In this document: piece by piece, positions 1-8,802 of the stretch
Numbering within the stretch: the stretch's first letter is position 1
How the letters are laid out: every line of letters begins with the position of its first letter
From: Triangularia verruculosa
Taxonomy: Eukaryota; Ascomycota; Sordariomycetes; Sordariales; Podosporaceae
Assembly: GCA_033296885.1 (NCBI GenBank)
Contig: MU863908.1
Location: 1 to 64,000, forward strand
DNA length: 64,000 nucleotides
Direction of reading: 5' to 3'
Translations under genes and position numbers: made by a program
The notes under the pieces: model-generated
Seen by the model: only the letters and a program-made list of their open reading frames with translations
Database searches by the model: none
Told to the model about the DNA's origin: nothing

Positions 1-1710
1 ACACTCCGAAATTAAGCCTCCGAGCCGCAGCAAAGCTATATAATATACCATTCTCAACCCTCCGTGACCGACGCGCCGGCCGGCCTGCACGACGCGATAC
101 CACGCCTAAATCGAAGAAGCTTACTTAACCCGAAGAGGATGTTATTATTTAATACGTTATTAAGCTATATACGCGAGCTTTTCCACCAAGATTGCGTGGT
201 ATGGAAGATATAGCTAACTAACTACTATATATACGCGACGCGCCCCCTATTGGTAAGCTCTGGGTATATAACTTCGTTAAATGTTAGCTACAGCTCTGTA
301 CGCGTTTTACGCGTAGATACGATTACTAGAGGGCTAAGTGTAAGGATCTAAAGGTTATTAGCGAGTGGTTTACGCTTATGCGGAATATTAAGGCTAAGTA
401 CGGTATCGTGGATAACGATGTTTATAATTTCGATGAGATTAGGTTTATAATAGGTATTATCTTCGTAGGTATGGTAGTTATAACCTCGAACGGCCTTAAT
501 AAAGTAAAACTGGCCCAGCCTAGTAATTGCGAATAGGTAACGGTAATCTAGGGAGTTAATGCCTTCGGCTGGGCTATCCTTCCTTTTATTATTTTAGTTG
601 CGTAATACTACCTTACTAACTAATATACTGAGTATAATTTACCGTTTATCTAATGTATCGTAATTACCGATAATAGCTAGATTATTAATATAGTAGACTT
701 AAATTAAATTAAATACTTCGATTATTATATAGCGCTCCGTATAAAGGGTAAATATCGGTTATTAATCCTCGACGGTTACGAAAGTTACTATTCGACCGAA
801 TTCGAGCATTACTATTAGCAGAATAATATTATTACGCTCTATATACCTCTATATTCCTCTTACCTCCTTTAGCTACTCGATATTAGCTATTTTAGACTAT
901 TAAAATAGGCGTACGGCTATTAGATCGAAGATTTAATGCGTATATATATTAACTACGTAAATAAGCTCGAGTTCCTTTATACCTTCCGCGAAGCCTTCTT
1001 TACCTTTATAACGGAGAAAAATATATAAGGTAGCTTTATAGGTACTGGTTTTATACCGTACGATTTAAAGAGGGTACTTTCTAAGTTAGATATAAAGCTT
1101 TGTATATTAATACCTTTAAACTTACGGCCCGGCATTGTATAACCTTAGGTCTCCTAAATATTATATAACCCTTGAGAAGTTAATTTATAATTAACGTTTA
1201 TTAAGACTTGTATTACTAACTATTAAAATAACTCCTCGACTTTAATATTAGCTACGGTAGATCAGTTTACTAAAGGTATAACGGTTATAATGCACTAGGT
1301 GGCTCTCCTTCGTATAGAGGTCTCGTCGCTCCGTAAGGCTAATAAAGTACTAAGTAAGCGCCGGAGAGCTAAAAAAACATGCGTAAAGCTTGGAGGGTTA
1401 CTTACTGTATAAGAGGCACAGGATCTACTGGATTAGAAGGCCGTAGATAGGGAGGGAGTGTAAGAAACGTAGCCGGATAGTAGTAATATAGGGGGGGCTC
1501 GTACGAAGGTTCGGTGCTGTGGTGTGTGCGGTAAGCCTGGCCATAATGCCCGCACTTGCCAGGAGGCTGTAGAAGGGTCTGATTCAGCTGTTTCTGATGT
1601 AATTATAGTTGGTTAATAGTTTCGTTGTATTGTAATGGAGGATGGTATTTGAAGGGTGGTCAAAAGTGACCGGCCCACTTATATGACCGACTCACTTATA
1701 AAGTACGTTA
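1..1710 (+). mobile_element. RIP-decayed Fot1/pogo-like DNA transposon, copy A (5' end outside window)
   Basis: One broken reading frame can be followed through the segment. An N-terminal DNA-binding region (R-R-A-G-R-P motif) lies near 75-105. A DDE-type transposase core with L-L-I-L-D-G lies near 755-775, followed by the relic of the 'S-S-Y-L-L-Q-P-L-D' stretch near 860-890. A C-terminal CCHC zinc knuckle (C-G-x-C-G-K-P-G-H-N-A-R-T-C) lies at about 1509-1560. This order is typical of fungal Fot1/pogo elements of the Tc1/mariner superfamily. Many in-frame TAA/TAG codons fall where Gln is expected (CAA/CAG to TAA/TAG) and TpA is very abundant, as RIP produces. The 3' end with terminal repeats lies near 1640-1710. 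The 5' end is beyond the window. It is certainly non-functional. Confidence 0.85.
1640..1710 (+). repeat. terminal repeat of transposon copy A
   Basis: Contains two spaced CACTTAT boxes (near 1676 and 1692) followed by ACGTTAT. The same arrangement in the same strand orientation occurs at 2760-2804, the 5' end of the oppositely oriented copy B, so the two form an inverted terminal repeat relative to the element. Divergence is consistent with RIP. Confidence 0.6.
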
Positions 1711-2804
1711 TATTAAATCTTCGATTTAACGACCGTACGCTTATTTTAACGGCCTAAAGTAGCTAATATCGAGTAGCTAAAGGAGGTGGGAGGAGTGTAG
1801 AGGTATGTAAAGCGTAATAATATTATTTTACTAGTAGTAGCGCTCGAATTTAGTCGAGTGGTGGCTTTCGTAGCCGTCGAAGATCAATAACCGGTATTTA
1901 CCCTTTATATAAGACACTGTATAATAGTCGAAGTGCTTAATTCAATCTAGACCTACCGCATTAGTAGTCTAGTTATTATCGGTAGTTGCGATACGCCAGG
2001 TAGACGGTAGGTTATACTTAGTATATTAGTTAGTAAGGTGGTACTACGCGGTTAAGATAATGAAAGGAGGGATGGCCTAGCCGAGGGTATTAACTCCCTA
2101 GATTACCGTTGTTTATTTGCGGTTATTAAGCTGGGCCAATTTCGCCTTGCTAAGGCCGTCTAAAGTCGTAATTACTATATCCGCGAAGATAATACCTATT
2201 ATAAACCTAATCTCGTCGAAGTTATAAATATCGTTATCTACGATATTATACTTAGCTTTAGTATTCTATATAAACGCAAACTACTCGCTAATGACCTTCG
2301 GATCTTTATACTTAGCCCTTTAGTAATTATATCTACACGTAAAATACATACGGAGCTGTAGCTGGCGTTTAACGAAGTTATATGCCTAAAGCTTACTAAT
2401 AGGGGGCGCGTCGCGTACGCGTAGCAGTTAGTTAGCTATATCTTCCACACTACGTAATCTTAGTAGAAAAGCTCGCGTATATAGCTTAATAACGTATTAA
2501 ATAATAGCATCCTCTTCGGATTAAGTAAGCTTTTTCAATTTAGGCGTAGTATCGCGTTATACAGGCCGGCCAGCGCGCCGACGCTCTAGAGTCTTACGAT
2601 CGACTCCATAGATCTTAACTACGGCTCGTTCGCTTAAATTCTTATCGTTTTGAAGCACTTAGAGGGCTAAAATTATATGGGCTTCATTTGAATTAGAAGG
2701 CATCTTGGATAGTTGAGGAAATTATTGTTGAGTGCGAAGGTGTCATGTTACGAAGGAAGTGGGTCACTCGCTTATATAGGTCACTCACTTATAATATACG
2801 TTAT
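1707..2804 (-). mobile_element. RIP-decayed Fot1/pogo-like transposon, copy B, 3'-truncated and inverted to copy A
   Basis: The reverse complement of this segment matches copy A closely from about position 75 to 940, for example at the G-R-P region, at the LLILDG region and at the conserved AAGAGGATG-like block. Its 5' end is complete: a start codon near 2702 opens a frame beginning M-P-S-N-S-N-E-A-H with an HTH_psq-like DNA-binding region. Homology stops at about 1707, so the last third including the zinc knuckle is missing. It abuts the 3' end of copy A, forming an inverted pair. Stops at former Gln codons again indicate RIP. Confidence 0.8.
2758..2804 (-). repeat. terminal repeat of transposon copy B
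   Basis: GTCACTCGCTTATATAGGTC followed by a second CACTCACTTAT box and ACGTTAT. This matches the end of copy A at 1640-1710 and marks the 5' terminus of copy B. Confidence 0.6.
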
Positions 2805-3190
2805 TTTAAAAATGGCTTTTAAAGCTAAATAAACCTATTAGAAAGGTAGTATTCGATATATTAATCCAAGTTTTCGGTGATCCCGGATATAAGAACGATA
2901 TTTAAAGCGAAATAACTTGTTTAATTTAGATTAATTTAGAAACTATTCTTAACGTAAATACTACGCTATATAAGCTATTTCTGACTTTAATATAGATATT
3001 AGTTCCCTATTATAAATTTTACACTTACTCTAAGCGGAATAGTTGTTAATACAACTAGGGTTATTTTCTAATAACTTCCACTAAAAGCCCCCCTATAGTG
3101 CTAATAATAATTACCGTAGAATAGATGTACGCTCCAGAAACAACTCTGCCATAGTCTACCTCTAATATAGCCTAGTCTCAGGTGGATTCA
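2805..3190. other. AT-rich spacer
   Basis: No coding potential. TpA-rich like the adjoining transposon relics, so probably RIP-spread sequence. Nothing else recognised. Confidence 0.5.
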
Positions 3191-3194
3191 ACCA

Positions 3195-3500
3195 TTGCTC
3201 ACCGTGCTCAGGGCTTTGCTCACCGTACTTAGGGCTTTGCTCACCGTGCTCAGGGCTTTGCTCACCGTGCTCAGGGCTTTGCTCACCGTACTTAGGGCTT
3301 TGCTCACCGTACTTAGGGCTTTGCTCACCGTGCTCAGGGCTTTGCTCACCGTGCTCAGGGCTTTGCTCACCGTGCTTAGGGTTTGCTCACTGTACTTAGA
3401 GTTTGCTCACTTTGCTCATGGCTTTGCTTACCCTGCTCAGGCCTTGCTCACCCTACTCAGGGTTTTACTCATCCCTACTCAGGGCTTCTCCACTTCTGCT
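3195..3500. repeat. 21-bp minisatellite (TTGCTCACCGTGCTCAGGGCT)
   Basis: At least eight exact-length 21-bp units run from 3195 to about 3362. They are followed by decayed units of about 17-21 bp to about 3500. Two unit types alternate: GTGCTCAG and GTACTTAG. They differ by G-to-A and C-to-T at fixed positions that always change together. Because 21 is a multiple of three, frames on both strands stay open and encode heptad repeats (LLTVLRA on +, KALSTVS on -). The open frames follow from the repeat and there is no other sign that they are genes. Confidence 0.9.
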
Positions 3501-3671
3501 TAGGTTAAAGCGGCGAGTGCTCAGGTCTAAGAACGGAAGTGGAAATCGTCTATGTCCAGATTCCGATATTGCAATACATGTTGCTAATGACCCTACAGGC
3601 TATCAGCGGGTCGTGTCGCGGACGTTGTGCGCTAACCCCCGAGCTTCCACCGCATTCCGGGTTGTTTCCCA

Positions 3672-5372
3672 GAAGATGAAGACTTCATCGAGGCCGCCAC
3701 GGCAAGTTTGTCGAAACAGAAATTGCTGGAAAACATTTGTTGCGCACACTGTCTGTCGCGGTGCCATCTCGAGCTGGCGTCACTCCGACACCCGAGCGGC
3801 CCTTGAACGGGTATCGAATCGCTGTGAAGGACATATTTGAGATTAAGAACGTCCGGATCTCTGTCGGTAGTCGTGCTTATTACGAGTTGTATGACAAGGC
3901 ACCGAAGAAGACCGCTGCGTGTATCAAGCTCTTGATTGCCGCCGGGGCAACGATTGTCGGCACCACCAAGCTCGCATCATTTGCGGCAACTGAAGAGCCG
4001 GTTGAATGCATTGATTATGATGCCCCCTGGAACCCTCGCGCCGATGGATATCAATCGCCGGCTGGAAGCAGCAGTGGAAGTGGCGCCGCGATGGCAGCAT
4101 ATGGGTGGCTGGATATTACGATTGGGTCTGATAGTGAGAAATTGGCCCCTGTACTCGTTCCCTCAAACCACCAACTGACACATTTCTTAGCAAGTGGTGG
4201 CGGGAGACGTCCCGGCCATTGGAATGGGTGCTTCGCGATGCGTCCAACCCATGGAATTTTACCAGACGCTGGCTACGTGACGAGCTTCAGGTAAGTCACC
4301 AAGCTCTTCCTTGCCCGCAATACAGATACCCCGTGTGAAGAGCAGACTAACATCCAATCAAGGAAATTTGATGTCCCTACATTTTTTGGGCGAAGAATTG
4401 AAAAATGCCGTTACTTTGCGAAGAGCTGGTATGGCAAAAGTCTTCGGCCGCCTCCTTGCACGGTAAGCCACGTCATGCATCTCCCCCTAACGAAGATGTT
4501 AACGCTGGATTTGAAAGGGAAACCCCGCGATCATCTACCCGGCGGACTACATGTCCCTCATCACCAACAAGACTCAGCTAGACGTCATCGACGCATTTGT
4601 CCATGACCTCAAATCTTCTCTGGGGGTGTCCGCCGAGAAGGTCTCCTTCGACGAGTTGTGGGACTCAGCTCCCCCTGAGGCCGCAGAAGGGCTATCTCTT
4701 CAGGAGTTCATGAAAGATGTCAGATCCACAGTTCCCACCCACGCAGAAAGAATCACTTTACTGACGGTATTCTAGGCATCTCGGAACTCCTTCTTCCACG
4801 ACGACTACCACAGCTTCGACAAGTTTCGTGCTGACTATTTCGACAAGTTTGGGAAGGAGCCTTGCGTCAGCCCTCCGGTTCGGTGGCAGTGGTAGGTATC
4901 TCCGAAGACGAGCGTCATCATGGAAATGTATCCCGTCTTGACTAACCAAGCATTATGCAGGAACTTGTCCTCCAAGATTACAACCGAGGCGCGCGATGAA
5001 GCAGTCAGAAGGCTTGAGGTGTATCGCCAGTGGTTCACCGAACATGTCCTGCAAGAGGGGAAGAGAGACACCATTGTCCTCATCCCGATTGAAAACATAT
5101 CACCTCGCTATCGTGACGAGTAAGTCGCACCTGTTTCACTACTCGTGAGCTGTTGTGCAATCTTGCTAACCTATGGTCTCGTAGTTGGTGTTTCTCCTTT
5201 CCTGTCCAAGGTAACAGGAAATGTGGAGAGGCTTCCAATTGCGATCTCGATGTTGGGCTCTCCTGGCCGTGATATGGAGTTGTTGGACATCGTGATGGAC
5301 TGTTTGGAGAAGAGTGGCAGGCCAACAAGTGTTAAGGTGGGCAAGGAGATGTTTCAGACTCTTGGTGGATGA
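3672..5372 (+). pseudogene. amidase-signature family pseudogene
   Basis: Resembles fungal amidases (amidase-signature hydrolases acting on amide bonds). Recognisable pieces, joined over introns 4134-4190, 4291-4362, 4463-4517, 4719-4775 and 4892-4960, include A-V-K-D-I-F (catalytic Lys), G-S-S-S-G-S-G (cis-Ser), N-G-C-F-A-M-R-P-T, Y-P-A-D-Y-M and P-I-E-N-I-S-P-R-Y-R-D-E. Damage is visible in several places. The 5' exon before about 3735 is in another frame from the core. In the motif G-S-D-T-S-G-G-G-R the position of the nucleophile Ser appears to be Gly. No splice joins the exon ending near 5120 to the last piece in phase, and about 25 residues usual there are missing. A short divergent amidase-like gene is possible but less likely. 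It lies next to RIP-decayed repeats. Confidence 0.7.
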
Positions 5373-5738
5373 GGGGGCTACGCTGAGACTCTTATTCATA
5401 GGAGCCTTGTTGAGGGACACACAGTTGCCTTGGTTTGGTTGATCATAAATCATCTGTCGAAGGGATAATTAGACGGAGGCGAGATCACCTCAGGTAGGTG
5501 GTCGGGCATATCTGGATTTGACATGTTGTGGAGATAAGATAGATAAGATGCAGTTATTGACTCTGATTGGTGAAGTTTTGTCCATAAACAACGCAAATGT
5601 GGGCCCTTGATTGCAAATCAAATCCGTGACATCATCACGATTTGTCACCTCTTCCATATCAAACATGCCACAGCGCATCAACCACCTCTCACTCCTCAAC
5701 CAGAGCAATTCCACCAAACCGTGTCCATCCCAGGCATC
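5373..5738. other. intergenic spacer
   Basis: Separates the amidase relic from the NmrA-like gene and holds the latter's promoter and 5' UTR. No element recognised. Confidence 0.5.
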
Positions 5739-6710
5739 ATGAAAACCATCGGCATCTTCCCAGCGTCAGGGGGTCTTGGCACCAGCACCTACCACCACCT
5801 CCTGACTTTGGTCCCCAACAACAATGTCATTCTCATCAGCCGCAACCCAGACAAGGTCCCCAAAAAGTACACCAAAGCTGGCGTACGGACTAGGGAAGCC
5901 TCTTATGAAACAGCGCCTTCCGATCTGGAGAAGGTATTCACAGGCATCGACGTGCTCTTCCTGATTTCCTACCCCAGCCACGTGAAGGATTACCGCATCA
6001 AGGTACAGCTACCGGCTATCGACGCAGCACGCCGCGCAGGAGTCAGGCACATTTTCTACAGCTCCCTCGCCTTCGCAGGAGAACGCGACTCAACGAAGTC
6101 GGTGGCCGAGGTGATGCAAGCCCACCTCGCTACCGAAGGTCACCTCAGACATCTGGCCGAGACAGCACCTGGCTTCACCTATACGGTTATCAGGGAGGGC
6201 ATCTACTCCGAGTCTACACCAATTTACACAACCTTTTTTGATCCCCACTTCCCTGACGCCTCCCTTGTTGGCAACGAGATCCTCATCCCGCACGATGGGA
6301 AGGGCAAAGGCGTGGCGTGGGTGAAGAGGGATGAACTTGGCGAGGCGTCTGCGAAGCTGATTGCTCAATATGCCTCGGCTCCAGAGGGCTTCAAGTACGT
6401 TAACGGTGTTGTACTGTTGACTGGCAACAAGGAGTGGACTTTGGAAGATACAGTGAAGTTACTTGGAGAGGTGTCTGGGAAAGAGTTAAAGATCAGAGAA
6501 ATAAGTGTCGATGAGTGGGTTCAGCTTCCGCAGGTCAAGGGATATTTCTCCAATGAAGAGGATGCTAGGACCTGGGCCACTGCTTGGGAGGCAATTCGGC
6601 AAGGGGCTACGGCGACTGTGACGGGGGACATGAAGGAAATTCTTGGGAGAAAGCCGGAAGACTTTGATGTTACGCTGAAAGCTGGAACTCGTGCGACTAC
6701 AGAGCAGTAA
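5739..6710 (+). CDS. NmrA-like NAD(P)-binding family protein
   Basis: Single-exon gene of 323 aa. It starts with a beta strand and the glycine-rich dinucleotide motif G-I-F-P-A-S-G-G-L-G-T (residues 4-14), then an acidic/Arg second strand (ISRNPDK), the L-F-L-I-S-Y strand, and H-I-F-Y-S-S followed by a Y-T-V-I-R-E-G block. This is the pattern of atypical short-chain dehydrogenases such as NmrA/HSCARG and isoflavone-reductase-like proteins. These bind NAD(P)H in the cytosol and act as redox sensors or reductases of small molecules. The frame is open further upstream (from 5607), but the ATG at 5739 sits directly before the first strand of the fold and gives the usual family length. Substrate cannot be read from sequence. 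It is next to the molybdenum block, with no evidence that it belongs to it. Confidence 0.85.
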   Translation: MKTIGIFPASGGLGTSTYHHLLTLVPNNNVILISRNPDKVPKKYTKAGVRTREASYETAPSDLEKVFTGIDVLFLISYPSHVKDYRIKVQLPAIDAARRAGVRHIFYSSLAFAGERDSTKSVAEVMQAHLATEGHLRHLAETAPGFTYTVIREGIYSESTPIYTTFFDPHFPDASLVGNEILIPHDGKGKGVAWVKRDELGEASAKLIAQYASAPEGFKYVNGVVLLTGNKEWTLEDTVKLLGEVSGKELKIREISVDEWVQLPQVKGYFSNEEDARTWATAWEAIRQGATATVTGDMKEILGRKPEDFDVTLKAGTRATTEQ

Positions 6711-7052
6711 AGCGTCAACTGAATATACGCTGCTTGAAGGGCATACGGCTTACTATTGAGTCCTCGACCGTCCTCGCATCGGCTAATCCAGGTATCATTG
6801 GTCACAAATCCTGCAGTCGCTCTTACTGCACTGTTTCTCGGTGCGATTTCTCTCATCTTTGAATTGAGCTGGGATTCTGAACCATAATAATATCACGAGT
6901 GTGAAATGAAGCCGCAGTGATGGGTCAGGCAGTGTTCCCCGTTCTAATAGCCTCTTCTACAGTTGGTATAATAATGCTCATTATTATGCTGGCAGCTAGG
7001 CTTTTCTCGGCAGTGGAGGTTTGTATTCACACGCCCACGAGCTTGTCATCAC
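6711..7052. other. convergent intergenic spacer
   Basis: 3' ends of the NmrA-like gene and the moeA-like gene face each other here. Nothing recognised. Confidence 0.5.
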
Positions 7053-8384
7053 TCATGAGACCAGCTCCAGCAAGTTTGCCGGCGGAGAGAAAGGATAGCA
7101 TTTAACAATCTCCAACTCGGACGGCTCGAAATCCCCGTGTTGTGACTCGAAGTGCACCCAGCAGTTTGCCTTTCGATATGGGGCCAGTTTCGCTGGACTC
7201 TGCTCCAGACTCACTTCAACACCAAGTCTCCCATCTGGAAACACCGACAAAACCCCGTGTCGGAAGCAGTCTAATGCCTTGCATGAGACCTGAGGCTTAG
7301 CCTTGGAAGCTTGAGCACTCGAGTTCATCAACGTCGCAGGCATAAACCGCTCCCTCTCTTGCCCCCTCAATCTTCGCAAGTAAGGCACGACGAGAAACCG
7401 AAAATAGGTAGCCGCAGCGCCCGGGTTCCCAGGTAATCCAAAAAATGCCACCTTCCTCCCCGTCGACGCTGTCAAAAAGGCGAGCAGCACCGGATGGCCC
7501 GGTCTTATGGCGAGACCATGGAACAAAATCTCGGCACCCATCTTCTCCAAAACATCTCGAATGTGGTCGTACCGTCCTTTTGACACCGCACCGCTTGTGA
7601 TGACCACATCATATCCCTCATCTACGACCTCAGCCAACCTTCGATGCAGCTCTGCTGGTTCGTCACCGATAATACCGAGAAAGTCAACATTTGCACCGGC
7701 GTCCTTGGCTGCGGCGGTCAGGTACGGTCCGTTGATGTCGTTTGCCCTCCCTTGAAGCAGCTCCTTTCCTGTGGAAAAGACCCCAACACGGTCTTGTCGC
7801 GCGACAGTGACGGAAGTAAACCCGGTGGATGCTAGGGGTAAGATGTGAGGGAGCTGGATAACCTCCCCGGCTTTGAGGACGGTGGAACCGCGGGGGATGT
7901 CACTGCCTGCGAGCCGCTTGTTTGTGTTGGGTGGAAGTGGCTTTGTGACGAGGATTTGCCCTTGGTGGATGGTGACATCTTCGAGCTTGACGCAGGCGTC
8001 GAACTGTGGTGGGAAGATACCTCCTGTCATGATCTCGACACAGACTTCCAGGTTGGTGTTGTCGAGATCTTCTAGCACTTGGCTTAAGTCGTCTCCAGCT
8101 GCTATCGTTCCTTTAATTTGGAACATCACCGGTGTATCTGGCGATGCAGCTTTGGTGGCAGCTGACCGAATGGCATAGCCATCCATGGCCGAGGTGTCAT
8201 ATTTCGGTGTGGATTCGGGGTTGGTGTGATCGCATGCTGCCGTTCGGCCAACGGCATGTTCAAGGGGAACCGTGGCGGACTTGATGTTTTGGCCGTTTCT
8301 TTGGTCGGTTGCTATCTTTTCGATGGCTTCCAAGGCAGCTGCGTAAGACTGAGGTGATGATGGTGGTGGCTTGGAGGCTGCCAT
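7053..8384 (-). CDS. moeA: stand-alone MoeA-type molybdopterin molybdenumtransferase
   Basis: 443 aa, single exon, the length of bacterial MoeA. Family motifs appear in order: Y-D-T-S-A-M-D-G-Y-A-I (about 65), E-I-M-T-G-G-I-F-P-P with following acidic residues (about 115-135), an S-D-I-P-R-G-S region (about 160), V-F-S-T-G-K-E-L (about 205), I-T-S-G-A-V-S-K-G-R-Y-D-H-I (about 260), A-I-R-P-G-H-P (about 295) and F-G-L-P-G-N-P-G-A-A (about 315). MoeA inserts molybdate into adenylated molybdopterin. Fungi normally carry this activity in a gephyrin/CnxE-type two-domain protein. Here the MogA-type domain is absent, as in bacteria. The gene is divergent from the bis-MGD oxidoreductase with a shared 418-bp promoter, which suggests a dedicated Mo-insertion step for that enzyme. 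Frame and motifs are intact. Confidence 0.93.
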   Translation of the reverse strand: MAASKPPPSSPQSYAAALEAIEKIATDQRNGQNIKSATVPLEHAVGRTAACDHTNPESTPKYDTSAMDGYAIRSAATKAASPDTPVMFQIKGTIAAGDDLSQVLEDLDNTNLEVCVEIMTGGIFPPQFDACVKLEDVTIHQGQILVTKPLPPNTNKRLAGSDIPRGSTVLKAGEVIQLPHILPLASTGFTSVTVARQDRVGVFSTGKELLQGRANDINGPYLTAAAKDAGANVDFLGIIGDEPAELHRRLAEVVDEGYDVVITSGAVSKGRYDHIRDVLEKMGAEILFHGLAIRPGHPVLLAFLTASTGRKVAFFGLPGNPGAAATYFRFLVVPYLRRLRGQERERFMPATLMNSSAQASKAKPQVSCKALDCFRHGVLSVFPDGRLGVEVSLEQSPAKLAPYRKANCWVHFESQHGDFEPSELEIVKCYPFSPPANLLELVS

Positions 8385-8802
8385 GGTGGATGTTGATGCT
8401 TATTCCCGACAGTTGGGAACATCATGCCAGTTTCTTTTCTGTGTCTGGTAGACAGCATCTTTGTTTGGTTCTCCTAGAGTCAAGAATGGCAATCCGGCAC
8501 CGGTTGGCCGGTTCGGCCTTGCTTTCTGGTCAATTCATGACCAATTTGGAGTTTCGGCCGCCAATGAGATCCCCACAAAGAACTCTATGACGTCTGTTCC
8601 AGGTTATGGACGTTAAAAGTGGACACTGTGGGATGTTGGAAGTCGTTCATTGCATGAGTGGCTCTTTACCTCCGAGGAGATGCTGCAGACTGCTTGTCAC
8701 TGAAGGATATGGTTTGACTTGACTTGGCTGTCGCCCATGAGTTCTGCTGCTCATCGCTTCCCCCACCTTCACTCGCGTCGTTGACGAAAAGATCGCGCAG
8801 CA
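8385..8802. promoter_or_regulatory. bidirectional promoter of moeA-like gene and Mo-oxidoreductase
   Basis: 418 bp between two divergent start codons. It contains a CCGGTTGGCCGGTTCGG imperfect repeat near 8500-8516 and a CTCCGAGG box at 8670-8677 (separate entry). No clear TATA box seen. Confidence 0.6.
8670..8677 (+). promoter_or_regulatory. candidate NirA/NIT4-type nitrate-response site CTCCGAGG
   Basis: Matches the Aspergillus NirA consensus CTCCGHGG exactly, 126 bp upstream of the oxidoreductase ATG. Chance occurrence of a consensus this loose in a 418-bp region on both strands is a few per cent, so this is suggestive only. Confidence 0.4.

Noticed and set aside
3195..3380. TTAGGG in the minisatellite as possible telomeric sequence
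   Set aside because: TTAGGG occurs only once per variant 21-bp unit and is never tandem. The other unit type reads TCAGGG.
3188..3503. Open frames on both strands across the minisatellite
   Set aside because: They arise only because the 21-bp period is a multiple of three. Heptad repeats with no start context or homology.
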